Positions 45,157 through 54,164 of a stretch of DNA of 64,000 nucleotides are shown here, one piece after another (the stretch's first letter is position 1; each line of letters begins with the position of its first letter). The position numbers were made by a program, and so were the translations under genes. The notes under the pieces were generated by a model. The model saw nothing but the letters and a program-made list of their open reading frames with translations, was not told where the DNA came from and did not search any database. The stretch comes from Oryzobacter faecalis. Its GTDB lineage: Bacteria; Actinomycetota; Actinomycetes; Actinomycetales; Dermatophilaceae. Location of the stretch: contig NZ_JBKOFW010000003.1 of assembly GCF_046764005.1 (NCBI RefSeq), positions 124,001-188,000 of the forward strand. Direction: 5' to 3'.

Positions 45157-45882
45157 GTGGTGAACCCCGTCGCCGAGCTGCGCGCCTTCGTCCGTGCCGC
45201 GCTCGTCACGCCGGTCGAGCGTGACCACACCGAGCCCGACTGGGCCTTCCGGCGCCGGCGCGTCGTCTCCGTGGTGACCCTCGTCGTCGGGGCGGCCGTC
45301 CTCGCGTGGGCCCTGCGGATCGAGCCCGGCGACCCGACGTTCTACGCGGCGACGTTCGCCCTCGCGGGGGTGTGGGCCGTCGGGGCGCTGCTGTCCGGAC
45401 CCCTCCACCTGGGGCGGGCCCACACCCGCGCCGGTCGGGGCTCGAGCCGGGCGGTCGTGCAGTCCCTCGCCCTGGGTGCCCTGCTGCTCGGGCTGTTCAT
45501 GGCCGGGGCGGTCGTCGTCGCGCAGGTGCCGGTGCTCCGCGACCCGGTGCAGGAGCTGCTCGACCACGCCCGGGTCGGGTCGCTCGGGCTCGTCACCGTC
45601 ATCACCGTCGTCAACGGGATCGCCGAGGAGCTGTACTTCCGCGGGGCCCTCTACGCGGGGGTCGGCCGCCGGCACGCGGTCGCGGTGACCACGGTCGTGT
45701 ACGCGCTCGTGACGGCGACCGCCGGCATCCCGCTCCTCGTCCTCGCGGCCGTCGTCGTCGGACTGGTCGTCGCGTTCCAGCGACGGGTGACGGGCGGCAT
45801 CCTCGGGCCGGCCATCACCCACCTCACGTGGTCGCTCGGCATGCTCTTCCTCCTGCCCCCCGTCCTCGACCGGCTCTCGTGA
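45157..45882 (+). CDS. CPBP-family intramembrane metalloprotease
   Basis: A 241-residue membrane protein with about seven helices. The CPBP motif EELYFRG carries the paired Glu of the metal site, and the later GPAITHLTWS carries the histidine. The start is GTG 45157; the GTG AGC upstream is closed by a stop. Bacterial CPBP proteins process or interact with membrane peptides. It lies 10 bp before the photolyase gene and is probably co-transcribed. Confidence 0.85.
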   Translation: MVNPVAELRAFVRAALVTPVERDHTEPDWAFRRRRVVSVVTLVVGAAVLAWALRIEPGDPTFYAATFALAGVWAVGALLSGPLHLGRAHTRAGRGSSRAVVQSLALGALLLGLFMAGAVVVAQVPVLRDPVQELLDHARVGSLGLVTVITVVNGIAEELYFRGALYAGVGRRHAVAVTTVVYALVTATAGIPLLVLAAVVVGLVVAFQRRVTGGILGPAITHLTWSLGMLFLLPPVLDRLS

Positions 45883-45892
45883 GGAGCGCCCG

Positions 45893-47260
45893 ATGACCTC
45901 GATCCTCTGGCTGCGCCGCGACCTCCGGCGGCGCGACCACCCGGCGCTGCTCGCGGCCCGCGACGCCGCGGGTGACGGGGACCTCGTCGTCGCCTTCGTC
46001 GTCGACCCCGAGCTCTGGTCCGGGGGAGGGGCCGCCCGGCGGGCGTGGCTCGCGGCCAACCTCCGGGCGCTCGACGAGTCGCTCGACGGCACCCTCACCC
46101 TGCTCCACGGCGACCCACGCCGGGTGGTGCCGGCCCTGGCCCAGCGGGTGGGGGCGTCCTCGGTGCACGTCACCCGCGAGACGACCCCGGCCGGCCGTCG
46201 CCGCGACGAGGTCGTGGCGAAACGGTTGGGGGAGAGCGACATCGACTGGGTCGAGACCGGCACTCCCTACGCAGTGGGGCCGGGGCTCGTCGTCAATGGG
46301 TCCGGAGACCCGTACAAGGTGTTCACCCCGTTCTCGAAGGCCTGGCGCGCGCACGGGTGGCCCGACCCGGCGCCGACCCCGAGGTCCCTGCCGATCAGGA
46401 ACGCCCGCAACGACGCCGAGGCGACGGCCGCCCTCGACGCAGCGCTGTCGGCGCCGGACCTCCCCGAGCTGCCCCCGGCCGGGGAGGAGGCGGCGCTGCG
46501 CCGCTGGCGGGCCTGGCGTGAGCGGGCGCTCGAGAACTACGCCGACGACCGGAACCGGCCCGACCTCGACGGCACCTCTCGGCTGTCGCCGTACCTGAAG
46601 CTCGGTGTCGTGCACCCGCGCACGCTGCTGGCCGACCTCCACGACGAGCGGGGCGAGGGGGCGCACACGTACGAGACCGAGCTGGCCTGGCGGGAGTTCT
46701 ACGCGGACGTCCTCCACCACCAGCCGCGGACGGCGTGGGAGGACCTCCGACCCGAGATGTCGCGGATGCGGTACTCGGAGCCCGAGGACGCGGTCGAGGC
46801 GTGGCGCACCGGGCAGACCGGCTACCCCGTCGTCGACGCGGGGATGCGCCAGCTGCTCGCCGAGGGGTGGATGCACAACCGGGTGCGCATGATCACGGCG
46901 AGCTTCCTCACCAAGGACCTCCACGTGTGGTGGCCGCTCGGGGCGCGGCACTTCCTCGAGCACCTCGTCGACGGCGACATCGCGTCCAACAACCACGGGT
47001 GGCAGTGGGTCGCGGGCACGGGCACCGACGCCTCGCCCTACTTCCGCGTGTTCAACCCGGTGACGCAGGGGCTGCGCTTCGACCCCGAGGGCGACTACGT
47101 GCGCCGCTGGGTGCCCGAGCTCGCGCACCTGCCCGGGAAGGCGGCCCACGAGCCGTGGGAGCACGCCGACGGGTACGCCCACGGCTACCCGGAGCGGATC
47201 GTCGACCACGCCGTCGAGCGCGACGAGGCCCTCGCGCGACTCGAGGCCACCAAGCGCTGA
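45893..47260 (+). CDS. phr: deoxyribodipyrimidine photo-lyase, class I
   Basis: A 455-residue photolyase that uses blue light to split cyclobutane pyrimidine dimers. An N-terminal antenna domain (ILWLRRDLRRRDHPAL) is followed by the FAD-binding helical domain with SRLSPYLKLG, ELAWREFY, GYPVVDAGMRQL, GWMHNRVRM and NNHGWQWVAGTGTDA. The Trp electron chain and the binding pocket appear intact. Last gene of the presumed light-induced operon; an intergenic palindromic repeat follows its stop. Confidence 0.96.
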   Translation: MTSILWLRRDLRRRDHPALLAARDAAGDGDLVVAFVVDPELWSGGGAARRAWLAANLRALDESLDGTLTLLHGDPRRVVPALAQRVGASSVHVTRETTPAGRRRDEVVAKRLGESDIDWVETGTPYAVGPGLVVNGSGDPYKVFTPFSKAWRAHGWPDPAPTPRSLPIRNARNDAEATAALDAALSAPDLPELPPAGEEAALRRWRAWRERALENYADDRNRPDLDGTSRLSPYLKLGVVHPRTLLADLHDERGEGAHTYETELAWREFYADVLHHQPRTAWEDLRPEMSRMRYSEPEDAVEAWRTGQTGYPVVDAGMRQLLAEGWMHNRVRMITASFLTKDLHVWWPLGARHFLEHLVDGDIASNNHGWQWVAGTGTDASPYFRVFNPVTQGLRFDPEGDYVRRWVPELAHLPGKAAHEPWEHADGYAHGYPERIVDHAVERDEALARLEATKR

Positions 47261-47278
47261 CGCCCACCCCCGGGTCCC

Positions 47279-47355
47279 AACTTTCCCGCCTGATGCCGGA
47301 AGCTTCGGTGAGACACCCCGAACTTCGGGGTGCTCCACCGAAGGTTCCGGTGTCA
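47279..47355. repeat. intergenic palindromic repeat, copy 2
   Basis: About 77 bp that match the 33822-33908 element (AACTTTCCCGCCTGATGCCGG then the CACCCCGAA-CTTCGGGGTG centre and CCACCGAAGGTTCCGG). The outer right arm has diverged. Lies directly after the photolyase gene. Confidence 0.85.
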
Positions 47356-47416
47356 AGGTTCGACGCCCCGGACGAGACCGATTCGGGAACCGGTCGCGTC
47401 CTTCGTACGATGGATG

Positions 47417-47545
47417 CCACGAGGGGAGTACTTCTCGAAGCTCGTGCCGGTCAGTACGACCACCTGGTGGTGGTCCCGGCGCGACGCCGCCCGGCCCGGC
47501 CGGACCGGTGAAGGAGACCTCAGGACCGTTCCACGTGCCCTGAGG
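47417..47545 (+). promoter_or_regulatory. yybP-ykoY-like manganese riboswitch leader of terC gene
   Basis: Contains the diagnostic GGGGAGTA (47423-47430) and, about 80 nt later, AAGGAGACCTC, with a GAGG/CCTC closing helix. The 3' strand of that helix belongs to CCTCAGG (47518-47524), which can instead pair perfectly with CCTGAGG (47539-47545) covering the Shine-Dalgarno. Metal binding would thus expose the ribosome site and turn translation on. Confidence 0.8.
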
Positions 47546-47553
47546 AGCCCGTC

Positions 47554-48630
47554 ATGTCACTGCTCTCCGCCCTGCCCGTCACCGCGCCGTCGGCTGCTGC
47601 CCCGCCCGGTGCCCCCCTCGACACGGTCGGCACGCCCGTCCTCTGGGGCGTCACGATCGCGGTCGTCCTCGCGCTCTTCGCCCTCGACTTCGTCCTGACC
47701 CGCAAGCCCCACGCGGTCTCGATGAGGGAGGCCGTCGCCTGGTCCTCGTTCTACGTCGCGATCCCGGTCGCGTTCGGCGTCTTCGTCTGGTCCCGGTACG
47801 GCGGCGACCGCGGGCTCGAGTACTACACCGGCTACCTCGTCGAGAAGTCGCTGTCGGTCGACAACCTCTTCGTCTTCATGCTCCTGCTCGCGGCGTTCGC
47901 CGTGCCCGACGAGCTGAAGCAGCGCGTCCTCCTCATCGGTGTCGCCGGCGCCCTCGTCCTGCGTGGCATCTTCATCGCCCTCGGGGCCCAGCTCATCTCC
48001 TCGTTCTCGTGGACCTTCCTGCTGTTCGGGGTGATCCTCCTGCTCACCGCCGTCAAGGTCGGCCGCAACGCGGTGTCCGGGGCCGACCACGCCGTCGACA
48101 TCGGGTCGATCCGCAGCGTGCGGGTGTTGCGCCGGTTCTTCCCCGTCTCCGAGGAGTACGCCGGAACCCGGATGACGGTCGCGCAGGCCGGGCGCCGCGC
48201 CCTCACCCCACTCGCGCTCGTGACGGTCGCGATCCTCGGCACCGACATCGTCTTCGCGGTCGACTCGGTGCCCGCGGTCTACGGCATCACCGGCGACCCG
48301 TACCTCGTCTTCGCGACGAACGCGTTCGCGCTGCTGGGTCTTCGCGCGCTGTACTTCGTCCTCGAGGGCGCGCTCGGCTCGCTCGCGCACCTCGGCCACG
48401 GGCTCGCTGCGATCCTCGCGTTCATCGGCGTCAAGCTCGTCCTCCACTGGGCCCACGGCATCTGGACCTGGGTCCCGACCGTCCCGACGCTGGCCTCGCT
48501 CGGCGTCATCGTCGGCATCCTCACGCTCGTCACCGTGACGAGCCTGCTCGCCAAGCGGCGGGCAGAGCAGGGCGAAGAGCAGGACGACGCAGAGGAGGAC
48601 GTGGCCACGGCGCGTGCGACGGCCCCGTAG
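47554..48630 (+). CDS. TerC/Alx-family membrane protein
   Basis: A 358-residue protein with about nine membrane helices. TerC marks are EKSLSVDNLFVFMLLL and LGTDIVFAVDSVPA, whose acidic residues in membrane helices suit metal transport. The upstream yybP-ykoY-type leader indicates manganese control; TerC/Alx proteins are linked to Mn efflux in other bacteria. The tail after residue 330 is charged and cytoplasmic. The transcript ends at the hairpin at 48674. Confidence 0.92.
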   Translation: MSLLSALPVTAPSAAAPPGAPLDTVGTPVLWGVTIAVVLALFALDFVLTRKPHAVSMREAVAWSSFYVAIPVAFGVFVWSRYGGDRGLEYYTGYLVEKSLSVDNLFVFMLLLAAFAVPDELKQRVLLIGVAGALVLRGIFIALGAQLISSFSWTFLLFGVILLLTAVKVGRNAVSGADHAVDIGSIRSVRVLRRFFPVSEEYAGTRMTVAQAGRRALTPLALVTVAILGTDIVFAVDSVPAVYGITGDPYLVFATNAFALLGLRALYFVLEGALGSLAHLGHGLAAILAFIGVKLVLHWAHGIWTWVPTVPTLASLGVIVGILTLVTVTSLLAKRRAEQGEEQDDAEEDVATARATAP

Positions 48631-48673
48631 GCGTCGTGGTCGCTGCACGCCCTCAGTCGTGGCACGGAGCGAA

Positions 48674-48701
48674 GGGGCCGGGTCCACACGGACCCGGCCC
48701 C
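48674..48701. terminator. 12-bp perfect-stem terminator
   Basis: GGGGCCGGGTCC and GGACCCGGCCCC pair perfectly around ACAC, between the terC stop and the stop of the convergent repeat-protein gene. Likely bidirectional. Confidence 0.85.
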
Positions 48702-48723
48702 TCGCCTCCTCTGGCTCAGCGCG

Positions 48724-51700
48724 TCACTTCAGCTTGAAGTAGGCCATGAGGGTGCCGCCGTCGGCGGTGGTCATCGTCACCCTGTAGCACTTGCCTGCCG
48801 TGCTCGGCGTCTTCCAGTTGTAGATGAACTGACCGGCGGTGGAGTCGTACCGGAGGGCGGTCCCACCAGTCGCCACGGTCTCGATGTCGTCCGTGATGGT
48901 CGCCAGGGTGCAACTGGTCTCGGCGTACGCCAGCGACTTGACCGCGTCGACTGTGGTCTTCTCCGTGGAACCGGCGAAGACCTCGAACTTCAGCGGAACC
49001 GTGCTGCCACCCTTCACCGTGTTCAGGACGTTGTTCATGTCGACCGGCTGGTAGAAGCCCTTGAGCGTCCACCAGGAGGCGATCTTGAACGTGGCGGATC
49101 CGGTGCTGCCCGTGTGGTTGACGTCGCCCGACCAGGTGGCGCTCGCCGTGGCGGTCCCGGCGTCGACGTTGTTGGTGTACGACGGGGCCAGGTTGACCGG
49201 AGCCATGCCGGCGCCTGTCGCCTGAGCCGTGCACGGCGTGATCGCCGAGCCCGTCCAGTCGACCGACACCGGGCAGGTCACCGTGACCAGGCTCGTGGCC
49301 TTGCCGATGGTGATGGGGGCGGTGCCGGTCTGGTCGTTGTAGTTGTCGTTGCCGGTGAGGGTCCAGGTGGCGGTGCCGCCGGGGACGTCGGTGAAGGTGG
49401 CGCCGAGGTTCAGCGTGCCGGGGCTCTCGCCGCCGATGCCGGTGCAGGTGCCGGTGGCGCCGTGGGCGAGGCCGTCGTAGGTGCCGGTGAACCCGCTGAT
49501 GGTGCAGCTGGCGTCGATCGGGGTGATCGTGACGGTCACGGTGTCACTGGCGCCGAGGTGGTTGGCGGACTCGGACAGGGTCCAGGTGGCGGTGCCGCCG
49601 GGGACGTCGGTGTACGAGCCGCCGCGGTCGAGGTTGGCGGTGAGGTCGGTGCCGTCGACTCCGACGCAGGTGCCGAGGGCGCCGTGGGCGGTGGCGGTGT
49701 AGGAGCCGCTGTATCCGGTGATGGTGCAGATGGGTGCGGCCTTGGCGATGGTGAAGCCTTCGGACGCGGAGTCGCCGGTGTGGTTGCCGTCCCCTTCCCA
49801 GGTGGCGCTGGCCGAGGCCGGGCCCGCGTTGACGTTGTCGGTGTAGTCGACGTCGAGCTCGACGGGGAGGGCGCCGACGCGGGAGGCGGTGGCGTTGCAC
49901 GGCTTGACCGCGTTGCCGGTGTAGACCTTGGCGCCGTCGCAGATCAGGGTCACCGTGGAGGTGGCCTTGCTGATCTCGATCTGGACCGAGCCGGAGTCGT
50001 CGGCGTAGTTGGTGCCGCCCGTGAAGGTCCACTCGGCGGTGCCGCCGGGGACGTTGGTGAAGGTGTCGCCGAGGGTCAGGCCCGGCAGCTCCTCGTCGTT
50101 GACGCCGGTGCAGGTGCCGGTGGCGCCGTGAGCGGCGGCGTCGTAGACGCCGGTGTAGCCGACGATGCCACAGTCGGCGGTGGCCTTGCCGATGGTGATG
50201 GGGGCGGTGCCGGTCTGGTCGTTGTAGTTGTCGTTGCCGGTGAGGGTCCAGGTGGCGGTGCCGCCGGGGACGTCGGTGAAGGTGGCGCCGAGGTTCAGCG
50301 TGCCGGGGCTCTCGCCGCCGATGCCGGTGCAGGTGCCGGTGGCGCCGTGGGCGAGGCCGTCGTAGGTGCCGGTGAACCCGCTGATGGTGCAGCTGGCGTC
50401 GATCGGGGTGATCGTGACGGTCACGGTGTCACTGGCGCCGAGGTGGTTGGCGGACTCGGACAGGGTCCAGGTGGCGGTGCCGCCGGGGACGTCGGTGTAC
50501 GAGCCGCCGCGGTCGAGGTTGGCGGTGAGGTCGGTGCCGTCGACTCCGACGCAGGTGCCGAGGGCGCCGTGGGCGGTGGCGGTGTAGGAGCCGCTGTATC
50601 CGGTGATGGTGCAGATGGGTGCGGCCTTGGCGATGGTGAAGCCTTCGGACGCGGAGTCGCCGGTGTGGTTGCCGTCCCCTTCCCAGGTGGCGCTGGCCGA
50701 GGCCGGGCCCGCGTTGACGTTGTCGGTGTAGTCGACGTCGAGCTCGACGGGGAGGGCGCCGACGCGGGAGGCGGTGGCGTTGCACGGCTTGACCGCGTTG
50801 CCGGTGTAGACCTTGGCGCCGTCGCAGATCAGGGTCACCGTGGAGGTGGCCTTGCTGATCTCGATCTGGACCGAGCCGGAGTCGTCGGCGTAGTTGGTGC
50901 CGCCCGTGAAGGTCCACTCGGCGGTGCCGCCGGGGACGTTGGTGAAGGTGTCGCCGAGGGTCAGGCCCGGCAGCTCCTCGTCGTTGACGCCGGTGCAGCT
51001 GCCGGTGGCGCCGTGGGCGGCCGCGTCGTAGACCCCGGTGTAGCCGACGACGTCACAGACCGGGGTGGCCTGGGTGATGACGATCTCGGCGGTGCCGGAG
51101 TCGGCCACGTAGTTGGTGCTGGCCGGGATGGACCAGCTGGCGGTGCCGCCGGGGACGTCGGTGAAGGTGTCGCCGAGGTCGAGCCCGCTCAGGGTCTCGC
51201 CCTTGACGCCGACGCAGTTGCCGCTGGCGCCGTGCGGGTCACCGTCGTAGACCCCGGAGTATCCGGCGATGCCGGAGCAGTCCGGCGCGGCCTGGGTGAT
51301 GGTGATGGCGGCGGCGCCGCTGTCGGCCAGGTAGTTGGTGCTGGCCGGGATGGACCAGCTGGCGGTGCCGCCGGGGACGTCGGTGAAGGTGTCGCCGAGC
51401 TCGAGCCCGCTCAGGGTCTCGCCCTTGACGCCCACGCAGCTGCCGCTGGCGCCGTGAGCCTCACCGTCGTAGACGTCTGTGTAGCCGTCGACGTCACAGA
51501 CCGGTGTGGCCGGGGTGATGACGATGTCGACGGTGCCGCCGGTGGCGACGTAGTTGCCGCTGTCGGGGGTGAAGCTCCAGGTGGCGGTGCCGCCGGGGAC
51601 GTCGGTGAACGTGGCGCCGAGGTCGAGGTCGCCCTCGAGGTCCTCGCCGTCGACGCCGACACAGGTTCCGGTGGCGCCGTGGGCCTCACCGTCGTAGACG

Positions 51701-53160
51701 CCGGAGTACCCGTCGACGGCGCAGTCCGGCGTGGCCCCTCCGATGGAGATGGAGACGCTGCCGCTGTCGGACTCGTGGTTGGCACTGGCCGGGAGGGACC
51801 AGTTCGCGGTGCCGCCGGGGACGTCGGTGAACGTGGCTCCGAGGTCCAGGTCGGCGAGGACCTCGCCGTCGACGCCGACACAGGTTCCGGTGGCGCCGTG
51901 GGCCTCACCGTCGTAGACGCCGGTGTAGCCGGTGATCGACGAGCAGTCCGGGGCGGCCTTGCCGATCTGGAACGTCGTCGTGCCGGTTGCGGGGGCGTGG
52001 TTGGCGTCACCGGCGTAGCCGGCCGAGGCCGTGGCGGTGCCGGCGTTCGTGTTGTCGCTGTAGGTCACCGTCAGTGCCTCGTCCAGGCCCGGACCATTGG
52101 CCGATGCGGTGCAGGAGGGCGTGATCGGTGAGCCGGTGTAGGTGTACGGCCCGGGGGCGCACGTCACGGTGACCGTGGTCGTGGCCTGGCCGATCGTGAA
52201 GTTCTCGCTGTCACTGCTCGCCGCCAGGTTGGCGGTACCGGTGTACGAGGCGCTGGCCGTCGCGGTGCCGGCGTTGGTGTTGTTCGAGTACCCGACGGTG
52301 AGCGACTGGTTCAGACCGGGGCCGCTGACGGATGCGGAACACGGGGTCTGCGCACTCCCGGTGTACGGCTGCGGCTGCGAGGGGCAGCTCACGGTGGTCG
52401 TCGTCGAGGCCTGGGTGATCTGGAAGGTCTCCGTGTCGTTGCTGGCGAGATGCGTCGCGGTCGGACCGAAGGATGCAGAGGCCGTGACGGCGCCGACGTT
52501 CACGTTCGGGGTGTACGACACCGTCGGGTTGGCGACGAACGCCCCGCCGACCGTCTCCGTCGTGGTGGCGGTGCACACCGCGACGGGCATTCCGGTGTAC
52601 GGAGAGCTGGTCGGGCACGAGACGGTCGTCGTCGTCGCCTTCGCGCAGTCCTCGGCCGTCCAGTTGAAGCCGATGGATCCGGTACGCGTCAGGCTCCCGC
52701 CACTCGCCTCGGTGCCCACGGCGTTCACCGTGATGGTGGCGGTCCCGGAGCCGGTCGCCGTCGGTGTCACCCTCACGCTGACGCTCTTCTTGGCCGTGAT
52801 GACCCCGTTGGCCGACCCCTCCCAGGTGGTCGGCACGGTCAGGTCACTCGTGCTGTCCGCGGGGATGGTGGCACTCACGACCGCGTTGTTGCTCGACACC
52901 TGGAGGTCGACCGAGGTTCCGTCCTCGTACACGTTGTTCCCGGAGCCCTGCCCCTGGCGCGTGATCCACACCTCGATGGTCCGCGTGGTCTGGACGCCGG
53001 TGCAGATGCTGCCGAGGGCGACGGGAGCCTGGACGCCGGACGTGACCGTGTCACCGTCGACGATCACGTTGTCCGCGAGGGCTGCACCTCCCCCGGCAGC
53101 GATGATGACGGACGTGATGGCGAGGGTGGCGACAGCGCGCACCCGTGACATTGGGCTCAT
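48724..53160 (-). CDS. giant secreted repeat protein with MBG-like modules and PxKF C-domain
   Basis: A 1478-residue exported protein. The signal peptide (about 1-30) ends AALA-DN. After a beta-rich first domain come about fourteen modules of 65-95 residues. Most of them follow a pattern Cys...GYTGVYDGEAHGATGTCVGV...LGATFTDVPGGTA.W, with two cysteines per module that probably form a disulfide. The last domain (WWTLKGFYQPVDMN...GGSTVPLKFEVF...CYRVTM...AYFKLK) is the PxKF type common in actinobacterial surface proteins. No LPXTG or membrane anchor. ATG 53160 is chosen with GGGGAGGG upstream. Probably an adhesin or envelope-associated protein. Confidence 0.88.
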   Translation of the reverse strand: MSPMSRVRAVATLAITSVIIAAGGGAALADNVIVDGDTVTSGVQAPVALGSICTGVQTTRTIEVWITRQGQGSGNNVYEDGTSVDLQVSSNNAVVSATIPADSTSDLTVPTTWEGSANGVITAKKSVSVRVTPTATGSGTATITVNAVGTEASGGSLTRTGSIGFNWTAEDCAKATTTTVSCPTSSPYTGMPVAVCTATTTETVGGAFVANPTVSYTPNVNVGAVTASASFGPTATHLASNDTETFQITQASTTTTVSCPSQPQPYTGSAQTPCSASVSGPGLNQSLTVGYSNNTNAGTATASASYTGTANLAASSDSENFTIGQATTTVTVTCAPGPYTYTGSPITPSCTASANGPGLDEALTVTYSDNTNAGTATASAGYAGDANHAPATGTTTFQIGKAAPDCSSITGYTGVYDGEAHGATGTCVGVDGEVLADLDLGATFTDVPGGTANWSLPASANHESDSGSVSISIGGATPDCAVDGYSGVYDGEAHGATGTCVGVDGEDLEGDLDLGATFTDVPGGTATWSFTPDSGNYVATGGTVDIVITPATPVCDVDGYTDVYDGEAHGASGSCVGVKGETLSGLELGDTFTDVPGGTASWSIPASTNYLADSGAAAITITQAAPDCSGIAGYSGVYDGDPHGASGNCVGVKGETLSGLDLGDTFTDVPGGTASWSIPASTNYVADSGTAEIVITQATPVCDVVGYTGVYDAAAHGATGSCTGVNDEELPGLTLGDTFTNVPGGTAEWTFTGGTNYADDSGSVQIEISKATSTVTLICDGAKVYTGNAVKPCNATASRVGALPVELDVDYTDNVNAGPASASATWEGDGNHTGDSASEGFTIAKAAPICTITGYSGSYTATAHGALGTCVGVDGTDLTANLDRGGSYTDVPGGTATWTLSESANHLGASDTVTVTITPIDASCTISGFTGTYDGLAHGATGTCTGIGGESPGTLNLGATFTDVPGGTATWTLTGNDNYNDQTGTAPITIGKATADCGIVGYTGVYDAAAHGATGTCTGVNDEELPGLTLGDTFTNVPGGTAEWTFTGGTNYADDSGSVQIEISKATSTVTLICDGAKVYTGNAVKPCNATASRVGALPVELDVDYTDNVNAGPASASATWEGDGNHTGDSASEGFTIAKAAPICTITGYSGSYTATAHGALGTCVGVDGTDLTANLDRGGSYTDVPGGTATWTLSESANHLGASDTVTVTITPIDASCTISGFTGTYDGLAHGATGTCTGIGGESPGTLNLGATFTDVPGGTATWTLTGNDNYNDQTGTAPITIGKATSLVTVTCPVSVDWTGSAITPCTAQATGAGMAPVNLAPSYTNNVDAGTATASATWSGDVNHTGSTGSATFKIASWWTLKGFYQPVDMNNVLNTVKGGSTVPLKFEVFAGSTEKTTVDAVKSLAYAETSCTLATITDDIETVATGGTALRYDSTAGQFIYNWKTPSTAGKCYRVTMTTADGGTLMAYFKLK
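49295..51064. repeat. 885-bp tandem duplication inside the repeat protein
   Basis: 49295-50113 is repeated identically at 50180-50998 (offset 885 bp, 295 codons); the last 66 bp of each copy differ at a few bases. The unit covers about three protein modules. Identity at silent positions means the duplication is recent or kept alike by gene conversion. Confidence 0.93.
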
Positions 53161-53327
53161 TGGCCCTCCCCTGACGGTCAACAAATGGTCACCGAACGGT
53201 AAAGCCGCGCCCGTGACCTGCGCAGACGAATGGAGAAAGTGACCCAAGTCACTTGTGGACGCTCTCAGCAGCGCCCAGGTGGACGCCCCTCTGGCAGCAC
53301 CTCTCGACCCTCCGTAGGGTCGTGGTC

Positions 53328-54164
53328 ATGGCCGACCCCCTGCCGCCCCCGCACATCGTCGACTCCCCCTCCTGCACCGCGGAGGTGCACGACCAGGGCG
53401 CCCAGGTGGTGCGCTGGGCCCCCGCCGGCGCCGACCCCGTCCTCTACGTCAGCACGACGGCTCGGTTCGAGGGCGGCCGCCCGATCCGCGGCGGGGTGCC
53501 GGTCTGCTGGCCGTGGTTCGGCCCGGGGCGCGACGGCGGGATGGAGCCCGCCCACGGGTTCGTCCGCGTCGCCGCGTGGGAGCTCGTCGACCGGGCCGAT
53601 GACGGTGACGACGTCGTCCTCACCCACCGGCTCACGCAGGCGGCGGCGTCGTCCCGGCTGTGGCCGCACCCCTACGTCCTCGAGCTCCGCTCGCGGCTCG
53701 GGGCCGCCCTCGAGCTGACCCTGACGACGACGAACACCGGGGACAGCCCCATCGACGTCGAGGAGGCCCTGCACGCCTACCTCGTCGTCGGGGATATCCG
53801 GGAGACGACCCTCCACGGGATGGCCGGGAAACCGTTCTACGACAAGGTGACCGGCGCCGAACGTGTGCAGGTGGGCCACGTCACCTTCGGCGGCGAGACC
53901 GACGCCGTCTTCCGCACCAGCGACCCCGTCGTCGTCGACGACCCCGTGCTCGGCCGTCGTCTCGTCGTCTCGACGGAGGGCGCGGGCAACGTCGTCGTGT
54001 GGAACCCGTGGGCCGAGAAGGCCGCCGAGGTCCCCGACATCGGCGACGACGACTGGACCGGGTTCGTGTGCGTCGAGGGCGCGAACGCCCTCGAGAACAC
54101 CGTGATCGTCGACCCCGGCGAGAGCCACACGATGACCTACCGAGTCGAGGTGCAGGCCCGATGA
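53328..54164 (+). CDS. aldose-1-/hexose-6-phosphate mutarotase (YeaD-like)
   Basis: A 278-residue galactose-mutarotase-like beta-sandwich. It has the typical GGVPVCWPWFG, AHGFVR, and EEALHAYLVVGD with active-site Glu/His, and FVCVEGAN near the end. It interconverts alpha and beta anomers of phosphorylated hexoses. Its stop overlaps the ATG of an AGE-family isomerase gene, so the two probably act on the same sugar. Confidence 0.92.
   Translation: MADPLPPPHIVDSPSCTAEVHDQGAQVVRWAPAGADPVLYVSTTARFEGGRPIRGGVPVCWPWFGPGRDGGMEPAHGFVRVAAWELVDRADDGDDVVLTHRLTQAAASSRLWPHPYVLELRSRLGAALELTLTTTNTGDSPIDVEEALHAYLVVGDIRETTLHGMAGKPFYDKVTGAERVQVGHVTFGGETDAVFRTSDPVVVDDPVLGRRLVVSTEGAGNVVVWNPWAEKAAEVPDIGDDDWTGFVCVEGANALENTVIVDPGESHTMTYRVEVQAR

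Noticed and set aside
49114..52131. A 1005-codon Gly/Val/Ala-rich open frame on the plus strand
   Set aside because: It is the opposite-strand shadow of the secreted repeat protein; its composition is an artefact of high GC and it has no start signal.
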